DNA of 5,965 bases from DASUFH01 sp036274645 (lineage in GTDB: Bacteria > Acidobacteriota > Terriglobia > 20CM-2-55-15): contig DASUFH010000389.1 in the NCBI GenBank assembly GCA_036274645.1, positions 1 to 5,965 of the forward strand. The letters run 5' to 3'. A program made the translations under genes and the position numbers. Below the pieces are notes generated by a model that worked only from the letters and a program-made list of their open reading frames with translations, was not told the origin of the DNA and searched no databases. Positions 1-5,965 of the stretch are shown here, in pieces (positions within the stretch are counted from its first letter, which is position 1; each line of letters starts with the position of its first letter).

Positions 1-2
1 GC

Positions 3-113
3 CTGCGTTGCCGTCGGCTACGCAAGGGGCTTCAATCAGGTGGGCTAGAATCATTGGAACGCTTTCCGCTGACAATGGGGGCGAGCGTTGGTACCTTCGA
101 TGAAGATGCTTAA
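3..113 (+). pseudogene. Possible out-of-frame upstream piece of the CPA2 antiporter
   Basis: The reading frame starting at base 3 is open to a TAA at 111-113. Near its end it reads FPLTMGASVGTFDEDA. This resembles the stretch that precedes the 'lr.t.y..iFFvlAGa.L' region in CPA2 antiporters (a helix ending in MGa.V.n, then a charged loop). The downstream antiporter homology lies in a different frame, whose first residues KKKRTHEVLRTT would follow on directly if one base near 111 were removed. The frame of the downstream gene also reads ACVAVGYARGFNQVG before a TAG at 46, so a second shift near 40-48 is possible. The match is short and judged by eye. The alternative is that this is non-coding DNA or an unrelated overlapping frame. 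Confidence 0.3.
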
Positions 114-531
114 AAAAAAGCGAACCCACGAGGTTCTCAGGACGACGAAGTATCACGTCATCTTCTTCGTTCTGGCCGGCGCGCGCCTGCAGCTCTCCTC
201 CTTCCTGTTGATCGGTCTGAGCGGAGTGGGCTACACCTTTGCGCGAATCCTTGGGAAAATAGCGGGCGCCTGGTTCGGCGCCCGCAGGTTGGGCGCCCCT
301 CCGGTCGTGAAAAACTACCTGGGGGTGACCTTCGTGGCGCATGCGGGCGTCGCGATCGGTCTGGCCCTGCAGAGTCAGAAGACGTTTCCGCAGGATGCCG
401 AGGTCATCGCGGTGGTGATTCTCGGCTCCGTGTTGATTAACGAAGTCGTGGGCCCGGTCATGACCCGGTTCGCGATAACCAGAGCTGGAGAGAGCCGGGA
501 AGAGCGTTCCGGCGCGTTTCAGTCTGTATAG
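88..531 (+). CDS. CPA2-family cation:proton antiporter, C-terminal fragment
   Basis: This encodes the last four or so membrane segments of a monovalent cation:proton antiporter of the CPA2 (KefB/NhaA-like) superfamily in the inner membrane. Visible landmarks are the broken-helix motif IFFVLAGARL (residues 25-34), the helix ending in ARILGK (52-57), whose lysine matches the basic residue conserved in this family, AHAGVAIGLAL (84-94), and the closing NEVVGPVMTRFAITRAGE. A full transporter has 11-13 helices and a DD or ND ion site near helix 5, none of which is encoded in this open frame. The frame is blocked by stops at 46 and 70, so the listed TTG start at 88 (or ATG at 100 or 106) is only the first possible initiation. 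The piece is unlikely to be functional alone. It is either a pseudogene, a gene with a sequencing indel near 111, or the second half of a split gene. The ion (Na+ or K+) cannot be told. Confidence 0.75.
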   Translation: MVPSMKMLKKKRTHEVLRTTKYHVIFFVLAGARLQLSSFLLIGLSGVGYTFARILGKIAGAWFGARRLGAPPVVKNYLGVTFVAHAGVAIGLALQSQKTFPQDAEVIAVVILGSVLINEVVGPVMTRFAITRAGESREERSGAFQSV

Positions 532-2196
532 GTGCTGGTGAGAACGAAACTTCGATTCCTGTTGATCGCCCTCTTCATGTGCGCCTCGGTGGCCGTTGCG
601 CGGCAGGCCCCACCCCCTGCGCCGGCCGAAGCGCCGGAAACACCCGTCGAGGTTGTGGTGGAAGGTCACAGCCTGTTTTCCGTCAGTGAGCGCGTCCTGT
701 CATTCTCCCCGCAGGAACGCGCCGACGCGATCCGCCAGAGAATCATCCAGCTGCTGGACCAGCCGCCGTCACAGGTATTTCCGATCCGGGTCGTCGAGAC
801 CCCGACCACATCCGACATCGTTTCGCAGGATCTGGTGATCATGGCGGTCACCGACGCCGACGCGCGGCTGGCGCGGATTTCCCGCCAGGCGCTGGCCGCC
901 CAGTACGCCGAATTGATCCAGCGCGCGATCACCGACTTGAGGAACGAGCACAGCATCCAGACCATTGCCCTGGGCGCCCTATACACTCTGCTGGCGACAA
1001 TTGCGCTGATCCTGATCATCAAGATCGGCCTCAGGGCCTACCGGAGGACTGTCGCATACATTGACGTAAAAGGACGCCTTCGGCTGCCCTCGTTCCGGAT
1101 TCAGAAGGTCGAACTGGTCAGCTCCAGCCAGCTCGCCAACTTTGCCCTGAGCATCCTTTATCTCATCCGCGCCGTGCTCGGCGTGCTGTTCTTGTACGTC
1201 TATGTTTCGGTTGTCTTCGGATTCTTTCCGCAGACTCGTGGCTACGCCGCAGCGCTGGCGCAGTACGCCTACGCGCCGATTCGCTCGATCCTTTCGACAC
1301 TCATCGCCAAGACCCCGGACTTCATCTTTGTTGTGGTCGTGATTGTCATTTCGTACTACCTGACCAAGCTGGTCAAGTTCATCTTTGGCGAAATCGGACG
1401 GGGCCGGATCACATTCCAGCGCTTTTATCCGGACTGGGCGGATCCGACGTACAAGATCGTTCGATTTGTCATCATCGCCATGACCCTGGCGATCATTCTT
1501 CCCTCCCTCCCGGGGTATCAATCGCCCGCGTTGCAGGGGGTGTCTCTGTTCGTCGGCGTCCTGTTTTCCCTGAGTTCGACTGCGGCCATTTCGAATATCG
1601 TGGCGGGACTGGCGCTGACATATACCCGGGGATTTCAGGTGGGGGATCGTGTGCAGATCGGGGAAACGACCGGAGATGTTGTGGAAAAGACGCTACTGGT
1701 GACACGCGTTCGCACAATCAAAAACGTCGACATTTCCATTCCGAACTCGCTTGTTCTGGCCAACCACATGGTGAACTACAGTTCGTCCGCCGAACGGGAT
1801 GGGTTGATCCTGCATACAACCGTAACCATCGGTTACGACGCGCCGTGGCAGAAGGTGCAAAAGCTCCTGATCGATGCGGCGCTCGCGACCCCGAACATCC
1901 TGGCCGATCCGGCGCCGTTTGTATTGCAGACCAGCCTTGATGACTCCTATGTCTCCTACGAATTGAACGCGTACACGCGGCAGCCGCGGCGGATGGCAAT
2001 TACCTATTCGGCGTTGCACGAGAATATTCAGGACGGTTTCAACAGGGCGGGTGTCGAAATCATGTCGCCCCAGTACTCGGCGATCCGCGACGGCAACGAT
2101 ACGACGATTCCGGAAGCGAATCGCGGTCCGGGATACACGCCGGGCGCTTTCCGGATCCGCCGCGATTCGGCGCCCCGGAAATCCTCCGGCCAATGA
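532..2196 (+). CDS. MscS-family mechanosensitive ion channel with periplasmic N-terminal domain
   Basis: This is a membrane channel of the small-conductance mechanosensitive family, expected to open under membrane tension and release ions and solutes during hypo-osmotic shock. Residues 1-23 form a signal peptide with a likely cut after AVA. A periplasmic domain follows (about 24-140, Pro/Ala-rich at first, with a VTDADA motif near 105). Hydrophobic helices lie near 143-166, 204-231, 263-284 and 309-328. The MscS core then runs from the pore helix (about 336-365, with SSTAAISNIVAGLAL) into the beta domain GFQVGDRVQIGETTGDVVEK and the hallmark IPNSLVLANHMVNYSS (to about 417). A C-terminal alpha/beta domain ends near 520, followed by a basic, Pro/Gly-rich tail. 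The length of 554 residues is about twice that of E. coli MscS because of the N-terminal additions. GTG at 532 abuts the preceding TAG, implying translational coupling. GTG at 538 is an alternative start and also leaves a good signal peptide. Neither has a clear Shine-Dalgarno site. Confidence 0.92.
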   Translation: MLVRTKLRFLLIALFMCASVAVARQAPPPAPAEAPETPVEVVVEGHSLFSVSERVLSFSPQERADAIRQRIIQLLDQPPSQVFPIRVVETPTTSDIVSQDLVIMAVTDADARLARISRQALAAQYAELIQRAITDLRNEHSIQTIALGALYTLLATIALILIIKIGLRAYRRTVAYIDVKGRLRLPSFRIQKVELVSSSQLANFALSILYLIRAVLGVLFLYVYVSVVFGFFPQTRGYAAALAQYAYAPIRSILSTLIAKTPDFIFVVVVIVISYYLTKLVKFIFGEIGRGRITFQRFYPDWADPTYKIVRFVIIAMTLAIILPSLPGYQSPALQGVSLFVGVLFSLSSTAAISNIVAGLALTYTRGFQVGDRVQIGETTGDVVEKTLLVTRVRTIKNVDISIPNSLVLANHMVNYSSSAERDGLILHTTVTIGYDAPWQKVQKLLIDAALATPNILADPAPFVLQTSLDDSYVSYELNAYTRQPRRMAITYSALHENIQDGFNRAGVEIMSPQYSAIRDGNDTTIPEANRGPGYTPGAFRIRRDSAPRKSSGQ

Positions 2197-2232
2197 TCGC
2201 GCGTTCGCAACATGCGGGAATGAACAACAGCC

Positions 2233-4203
2233 ATGCCTGAGCCGCGGTCATCGTCGACCATACCTCCCTTGCCCGTTCCGCGGACCGCCCCGCCGAAAAC
2301 CGCGCTGGGCCGCTGGCTTTATGGCGGCGGCAGCCCGGGTCAGGCGGAGCGCGGGCACACGCATCCGTGGTATCGGGTGCTGTGGCTGACGGGCGTGGAC
2401 TACTTTTCGACGCTGGGTTACCAGCCCGGCATCGCTCTGCTGGCCGCCGGCGCCCTGTCGCCGATTGCCACACTGTTTCTGGTTGGCATGACACTGGCCG
2501 GCGCTTTGCCGACCTATCGCCGGGTGGCGGGATATTCCTACGCCGGTCAGGGTTCGATCGCGATGCTGGAAAATCTGCTGCCCGGCTGGGCCGGCAAGAT
2601 CATGGTTCTTGCGCTGCTCGGTTTTGCGGGCACGGATTTTGTCATCACGATGACGCTGTCGGCGGCGGATGCGGCGAATCACGCCATCGAAAACCCGTTC
2701 GTCGCTCCCTATGTCGGGCACGGCCAGCTGGCCCTGACGCTGTTCTTTCTGTTCGTCCTCGGGCTCGTGTTTCTGAGAGGCTTCCGCGAAGCCATCGGCG
2801 TCGCCTCGCTGGTGGCGATCCCGTATCTCATCCTGAACCTCATTGTCATTGGAAGGGGTTTTGTCGAAATTGCCTTCCGGCCCGAGGTGATCACAAACTG
2901 GCGCGCCGATCTTGCGGTGTATGGAGACTGGTCGCGTCTCGCGCTGGTCGCCGCGCTGGTTTTTCCGAAACTGGCTCTTGGTATGAGCGGTTTTGAAACC
3001 GGGGTGGCGGTCATGCCCGTGGTCCAGGGGAGCGCAGGGGAAGATGAGGACGGAGAAACGGCTCCCGCCGGCCGCATCAGCGCCACGCGAAAGCTGCTCA
3101 CCAGCGCCGCGCTGATCATGAGCGTGATGTTGATTCTTTCCAGCGTCGTCACGACGCTCCTCGTGCCCAGGGAGGCCTACGCCATCGGCGGGCCTGCCAG
3201 CGGCCGCGCAATCGCGTATCTCGCGCATAACCTGCTGGGCGATGTGTTTGGAACGGTCTATGACCTTTCGACCATCCTGATTCTCTGGTTTGCCGGCGCT
3301 TCGGCCATGGCCGGCCTGCTCAGTCTGATACCACGTTACCTGCCGCGATTCGGGATGGCTCCGCGCTGGGTCGCTTTTCGCAGGCCGCTCGTGATGGTTC
3401 TCGTCGTCATCGCGTTCATTGTCACCATCATTTTCAACGCCAGTGTCGAGGCTCAGGGCGCGGCTTACGCCACCGGCGTGCTGGTGTTGATGCTGTCAGC
3501 CGCAGTGGCCGTTGTGCTTGAACTGTGGAGGGAACGGGGCCGTCCGCGGTCGATCATCCTGTGCGGATTCTTCGTGCTCGTCGCCGTCATCTTCCTGTTC
3601 ACCCTGGCGGACAACGTCGTCACCAGGCCCGATGGCGTGATCATCGCCGGCGCGTTCATTTTTGTCGTCATTACCGCCAGCGCCTTCAGCCGTTACCTGC
3701 GGTCAACCGAATTGCGCGTCTCGGAAATTACATTCGCCAACCCCGAGTCCGCTGAACTATGGAACGGACTCATTGGGAAAAGAGTGCATCTGGTCCCACT
3801 TCGGCGCGCCTCGGAGTCTGCGCGGAAGCGGAAAACGGCGGAATTGCAGGAACATTATTCAATCCGTGGCCCCATGGCGTTCTTTCATGTCAATCTCGTC
3901 GACAACCGCAGCGAGTTCCTTTCCTCTCTTCGTCTGCGGATCAAGCGCGAGGGCCATAACTATGTCATCACCGTCGACGGCGCAATCGCCGTCGCCAACA
4001 CGATTGCCTACTTCAGCGAACTCATTGATCCGATCAGCATATTCCTCGGACTCACCCGGCGAAATCTGATGAGCCAGGCGTTGCGATACTTCTTTTGGGG
4101 TGAGGGTGAGACCGGCTTGATGGTCTACGCGATTCTCCTGCGCTATTGGGAATGGACACCGGAAGATGATGTTCGTCCGCTGATCTTCATGATGAGCGAG
4201 TAG
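2233..4203 (+). CDS. APC-superfamily transporter, probable KUP/KimA-like K+ symporter (usually labelled amino-acid permease)
   Basis: This is an inner-membrane secondary transporter with a LeuT-type fold. I count 12 hydrophobic helices (near 50-73, 77-95, 121-144, 165-183, 188-208, 235-257, 290-311, 343-364, 386-404, 411-431, 441-459 and 469-488), a Pro-rich cytosolic N-terminus and a cytosolic C-terminal domain of about 165 residues. Helix 1 reads LTGVDYFSTLGYQPG and helix 3 reads GTDFVITMTLSAAD. Compared with B. subtilis KimA from memory, the K+-site residues D36, Y43, D117, T121, S125, T230 and Y377 correspond to D56, Y63, D135, T139, S143, T256 and Y412. KimA E233 is replaced by Ala259, with Glu255 next to T256. 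This favours K+ over amino-acid uptake but is not proof. The C-terminal domain does not look like the KimA UspA-like domain. The ATG start lies 36 bases after the MscS stop with only a weak GGGA upstream, so the gene is probably co-transcribed with it. Confidence 0.85.
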   Translation: MPEPRSSSTIPPLPVPRTAPPKTALGRWLYGGGSPGQAERGHTHPWYRVLWLTGVDYFSTLGYQPGIALLAAGALSPIATLFLVGMTLAGALPTYRRVAGYSYAGQGSIAMLENLLPGWAGKIMVLALLGFAGTDFVITMTLSAADAANHAIENPFVAPYVGHGQLALTLFFLFVLGLVFLRGFREAIGVASLVAIPYLILNLIVIGRGFVEIAFRPEVITNWRADLAVYGDWSRLALVAALVFPKLALGMSGFETGVAVMPVVQGSAGEDEDGETAPAGRISATRKLLTSAALIMSVMLILSSVVTTLLVPREAYAIGGPASGRAIAYLAHNLLGDVFGTVYDLSTILILWFAGASAMAGLLSLIPRYLPRFGMAPRWVAFRRPLVMVLVVIAFIVTIIFNASVEAQGAAYATGVLVLMLSAAVAVVLELWRERGRPRSIILCGFFVLVAVIFLFTLADNVVTRPDGVIIAGAFIFVVITASAFSRYLRSTELRVSEITFANPESAELWNGLIGKRVHLVPLRRASESARKRKTAELQEHYSIRGPMAFFHVNLVDNRSEFLSSLRLRIKREGHNYVITVDGAIAVANTIAYFSELIDPISIFLGLTRRNLMSQALRYFFWGEGETGLMVYAILLRYWEWTPEDDVRPLIFMMSE

Positions 4204-4230
4204 TCGGGTCAAGCTGCGAAAGTGCAGGGG

Positions 4231-4285
4231 AAAACAAAAATCAGGCCGGAGCCCGGAGACTTTTGATGTCCCCGAACCCCGGCCT
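4231..4285 (-). terminator. Intrinsic terminator between convergent genes, strongest on the minus strand
   Basis: AGGCCGG at 4243-4249 pairs with CCGGCCT at 4279-4285. After a small internal loop, CGG-A-GAC at 4254-4260 pairs with GTC-C-CCG at 4268-4274 around a TTTTGAT loop. Read on the minus strand, the stem is followed at once by GA, TTTTT, G, TTTT (4242 down to 4231), which is a good rho-independent terminator for the Cys-rich gene ending at 4346. On the plus strand only a TTT follows the stem, so termination after the transporter gene would be weaker. The structure is drawn by eye, without folding energies. Confidence 0.7.
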
Positions 4286-4345
4286 TTCATGGAAGAAGCG
4301 CGGACCGTTAAGTTCCGGAAACCGCCTCTCCCTCCAGAATCGAAA

Positions 4346-5032
4346 CTACTGGCAAACGCCGCAGGACGGCTTCGCCAACACCGGCGTGCACTGGATCTTC
4401 GGCGGAGTCGGCACCGCTACCGTCGTGCAGGTGACGCAAGTGGGCTGGGACTGTAACGAAGCCAGGGTCGCCTGAGCGTCATTGAGCTTCGGCCCGTACT
4501 TCGCATACTTCTTCTGCTGCCGTTCGCACGTTTCGGCCATCTCGTGTTGGTAGTGTTCCTGAGCCTTCTGCAGTCTGGCCATGTGCTTTTCCTGCTTCTT
4601 CAGCGCCCGAGCATTGGCTTCCGCAAGTTCGTGCTGATAATGATCGGCCTCCTTCTGAGCCTTGCGGATGTCTTTCGGGTCCACAACCGGGCAGGCGATG
4701 CAGCTGGTCTGGCAGGTCGGCGGCTGCGGAACCGCGACGCAAACGTTCGTCTGGCAGGTCGGCGCCGGCGCGGCGCAAGCGTTGGTCTGGCACGTCACTT
4801 TAGGCTGCGCGACGCACGTGTTCGTCTGACAGCTGACCTTCGGAGCCGGCGCGCAGGTCGGCTGCGGGCATACCACTCGCTGTGTGGCACAAGTCGTGTG
4901 GGGTTGCGGACACGCGATGCAACCGCCCTGAGGATCTTTGGCGTAGAGCGAAGGCATTCCGAAGCCAAGCAGTATGATTCCCACAGCAAACGCCAGAATC
5001 CGTCTTGTGGCAGCAGTGGATGAAACGTACAT
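4346..5032 (-). CDS. Secreted cysteine-rich repeat / coiled-coil protein, family unknown
   Basis: I do not recognise a family. Residues 1-31 are a classic signal peptide (RR, a hydrophobic core, SLYA before Lys32), so the protein should reach the periplasm or beyond. All 20 Cys lie in the mature 197 residues. Cys cluster 1 (38-114) begins and ends with CIACP and contains C-Q-T-N-x-C units at 68, 81 and 93, plus a shorter CQTSC at 107, separated by Pro-rich linkers. Residues about 118-195 form a highly charged, probably helical coiled coil made of a 29-residue duplication. It holds a single Cys (169) and two HYQHE motifs. Cys cluster 2 (199-227) has PTCVTC, IQC and CGVC just before the stop. 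Plausible roles are a disulfide-linked envelope structural protein or a metal-binding protein. The ATG at 5032 is fixed by a strong ribosome binding site. The barrel gene lies 104 bases upstream on the same strand. Confidence 0.85.
   Translation of the reverse strand: MYVSSTAATRRILAFAVGIILLGFGMPSLYAKDPQGGCIACPQPHTTCATQRVVCPQPTCAPAPKVSCQTNTCVAQPKVTCQTNACAAPAPTCQTNVCVAVPQPPTCQTSCIACPVVDPKDIRKAQKEADHYQHELAEANARALKKQEKHMARLQKAQEHYQHEMAETCERQQKKYAKYGPKLNDAQATLASLQSQPTCVTCTTVAVPTPPKIQCTPVLAKPSCGVCQ
4484..4657 (-). repeat. Two-copy 29-residue duplication in the coiled coil
   Basis: Residues 126-154 and 155-183 of the Cys-rich protein align without gaps, with 14 of 29 identical by my count. Identities include the QK start, HYQHE, AE, R, the KK pair, K and the final L. 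The second copy diverges near its end (YGPKL), where the helix probably breaks. The copies are too diverged at DNA level to be a recent event. Confidence 0.65.
4691..4834 (-). repeat. Coding tandem repeat, C-Q-T-N-x-C units
   Basis: Within the Cys-rich gene the GTCTGGCAGGTCGG-like core recurs on the plus strand at 4707, 4749, 4785 and 4824, at steps of 42, 36 and 39 bases. These equal 14, 12 and 13 codons. The units encode (V/P)-(S/T)-C-Q-T-N-x-C followed by a Val/Ala/Pro/Gln linker. The last unit in the protein has lost one residue (CQTSC). Steps that are exact multiples of three, with variable linkers, indicate selection at the protein level. Confidence 0.8.
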
Positions 5033-5036
5033 ACTT

Positions 5037-5043
5037 CCTCCTC
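5037..5043 (-). promoter_or_regulatory. Strong Shine-Dalgarno site of the Cys-rich gene
   Basis: Read on the minus strand this is GAGGAGG, then AAGT, then the ATG at 5032-5030. It is the best ribosome binding site in the window and decides the start codon. It suggests efficient translation of the Cys-rich protein. No convincing -35/-10 pair was found between it and the barrel gene stop at 5137, so the gene may share the upstream transcript. Confidence 0.85.
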
Positions 5044-5136
5044 GAAAAAATCCGATATCACAGTATGAGACGTTTCAATTCCACGAAGGGAACCTGCAAT
5101 ATTTCTCGCTGGTGGAACCTCCATGGATTCCGCGTG

Positions 5137-5965
5137 TTAATGGCCGAAGAGTTTTCCAATATGGCGGCCCACGTTGTCGATCTCCTGTTGTACGCCGATG
5201 CGGAAGATGAATCCCACGCTATTGTCGTTGATGCCCCACCCCGGCGATACACGGATGGCGGTTTCGCTCGGCAACGCCCAGAGAATACACGGAGCGATGT
5301 ATTGTGATGTTCCTCTGAACGTGAATTTGTCCCATATCCCCAGGCCTCCATACACTTCCACACCCGCCGAAAATTGCTCGGCGCAGAACGCGCACTGCCT
5401 TCCGGTTTTCGAGGCCAGCGGACGGCTCGCAGCAACGGTATAGCCAAATTCCCACTGCTCTCCATGGATATTCTTCGCTCCAATGAAATTGCCTGCGACG
5501 TTCCATGATCCGATATCGCTGGAGAGAATGATCCGACCCTCAAATTCCCGTTCTTTCTCTTCCCGGGTTTCACTGTTGGGCTCCTTGAGATCTTCGATTC
5601 CGTCGAAGCCGAGGATTTCCTTGAGCGTTTTGTCGGCTCCATTCAGGTGCTCATACTCGATGTAGAGGACCGGATTGATCCGGTGGGTTCCGGAAAGGGC
5701 CTTGAAGCGATTTTCAAAGCGGAACCCGGTATAGAGGCTGCCTTCGTGCCGCGTATGCTGGGTGTCCAGATAGAATTCGGTTGTCCACCATTTGCGCACC
5801 CCATATTCGAACTCGTTCCAGTTGCCCACAAACGTGTTGATCTCGTCATCTTTCCCGACGACGGCATTGGCCGCCAGTTCGAGAGCGTCGACCTCCTCCA
5901 GGTGGTGGTCGTAGGTGATGAAGTAGGGAGTGGGTATCCTGTCCTGGGCGGAAAGAGACGTGGAG
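5137..5965 (-). CDS. Predicted outer-membrane beta-barrel protein, 5' end cut by the window edge
   Basis: The frame is open from the stop at 5139-5137 to the right edge, giving 275 visible residues. The first visible residues, STSLSAQD, look like the end of a signal peptide cut after LSA, so probably only some 20 residues are missing. The mature part is a series of short amphipathic strands with alternating aromatic residues (such as YFITYDHHLEE, FEYGVRKWWTTEFYL, LYTGFRFENRF, INPVLYIEYEHL, WEFGYTVAASRPL, SAGVEVYGGLG and a final VGFIFRIGVQQEI). That is typical of a barrel of roughly 10-12 strands in the outer membrane. An acidic, charged loop (about residues 120-142) and a CAFC motif (Cys191 and Cys194 of the visible part) sit between strands. 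A GTG at 5829 is internal and not a real start. The cargo or function is unknown. The downstream neighbour is the exported Cys-rich protein. Confidence 0.72.
   Translation of the reverse strand, partial: STSLSAQDRIPTPYFITYDHHLEEVDALELAANAVVGKDDEINTFVGNWNEFEYGVRKWWTTEFYLDTQHTRHEGSLYTGFRFENRFKALSGTHRINPVLYIEYEHLNGADKTLKEILGFDGIEDLKEPNSETREEKEREFEGRIILSSDIGSWNVAGNFIGAKNIHGEQWEFGYTVAASRPLASKTGRQCAFCAEQFSAGVEVYGGLGIWDKFTFRGTSQYIAPCILWALPSETAIRVSPGWGINDNSVGFIFRIGVQQEIDNVGRHIGKLFGH

Noticed and set aside
111..120. Programmed or transcriptional slippage at the run of eight A
   Set aside because: In the upstream frame the TAA stop uses the first bases of the run, so gain or loss of A would not remove it. 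Slippage at the run cannot by itself join the two frames.
979..1521. Antisense open frame (180 codons) opposite the MscS gene
   Set aside because: Its charged, Asp/Gln/Arg-rich sequence has no domain character, and the plus-strand MscS reading is unmistakable.
2248..3228. Long antisense open frame (326 codons) opposite the transporter gene
   Set aside because: It has the His/Arg/Gln-rich, low-hydrophobicity composition of a shadow frame in GC-rich DNA, no ribosome binding site, and lies wholly inside a well-supported gene.
4544..5023. Plus-strand open frame (159 codons) over the Cys-rich gene
   Set aside because: Arg/Leu-rich repetitive translation reflecting the repeats on the other strand. 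The minus-strand frame has a signal peptide, a strong ribosome binding site and a terminator.
5089..5120. GGAACCT direct repeat (5089-5095 and 5114-5120) and TTCCAC/GTGGAA inverted repeat between the barrel and Cys-rich genes
   Set aside because: Six to seven bases each, with a long loop or spacer and no promoter elements arranged around them; expected by chance.
5044..5136. Promoter for the Cys-rich gene
   Set aside because: The best hexamers on the minus strand (TTGAAA, CATACT, GATATC) do not occur at a usable 16-18 base spacing.
5058..5642. Alternative minus-strand open frame (194 codons) overlapping the barrel gene
   Set aside because: Ser/Arg-rich translation without strand periodicity, crossing the barrel gene stop; the barrel frame is better supported.

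Overview
The window is GC-rich, densely coding bacterial DNA. A predicted outer-membrane barrel points to a Gram-negative-type envelope. The proteins vaguely recall Acidobacteriota or similar environmental lineages, but that is a weak impression and no marker gene is present. There are no rRNA or tRNA genes, insertion sequences or CRISPR arrays.

Left part, plus strand (1-4203): three genes for membrane ion transport, closely packed. (1) The C-terminal end of a CPA2-type cation:proton antiporter. The frame carrying the recognisable homology is closed upstream by stops at 46 and 70, and antiporter-like residues reappear in another frame just before 111, so the gene may be frameshifted. (2) An MscS-family mechanosensitive channel with a signal peptide and a periplasmic N-terminal domain. 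Its proposed GTG start follows the antiporter stop with no gap. (3) A 12-helix transporter of 656 residues. Databases would probably label it an APC amino-acid permease, but it keeps most positions of the K+ site of KimA/KUP transporters. Together these suggest a K+/turgor cassette of ion efflux or exchange, emergency release and uptake. The cassette idea is inference.

Middle (4204-4345): the two gene groups converge here. An imperfect hairpin with a T-rich tract on the minus-strand side is a good intrinsic terminator for the minus-strand genes and may also serve the plus-strand genes.

Right part, minus strand (5965-4346): transcription enters from the right edge with a predicted outer-membrane beta-barrel protein, truncated at the window edge near the end of its signal peptide. 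After 104 bases comes a secreted cysteine-rich protein (20 Cys in 228 residues) with a C-Q-T-N-x-C repeat block, a charged coiled coil built from a 29-residue duplication, and a second Cys cluster. It has a strong Shine-Dalgarno site. I do not recognise a family for it. The barrel/Cys-rich pair is the least explained part of the window.
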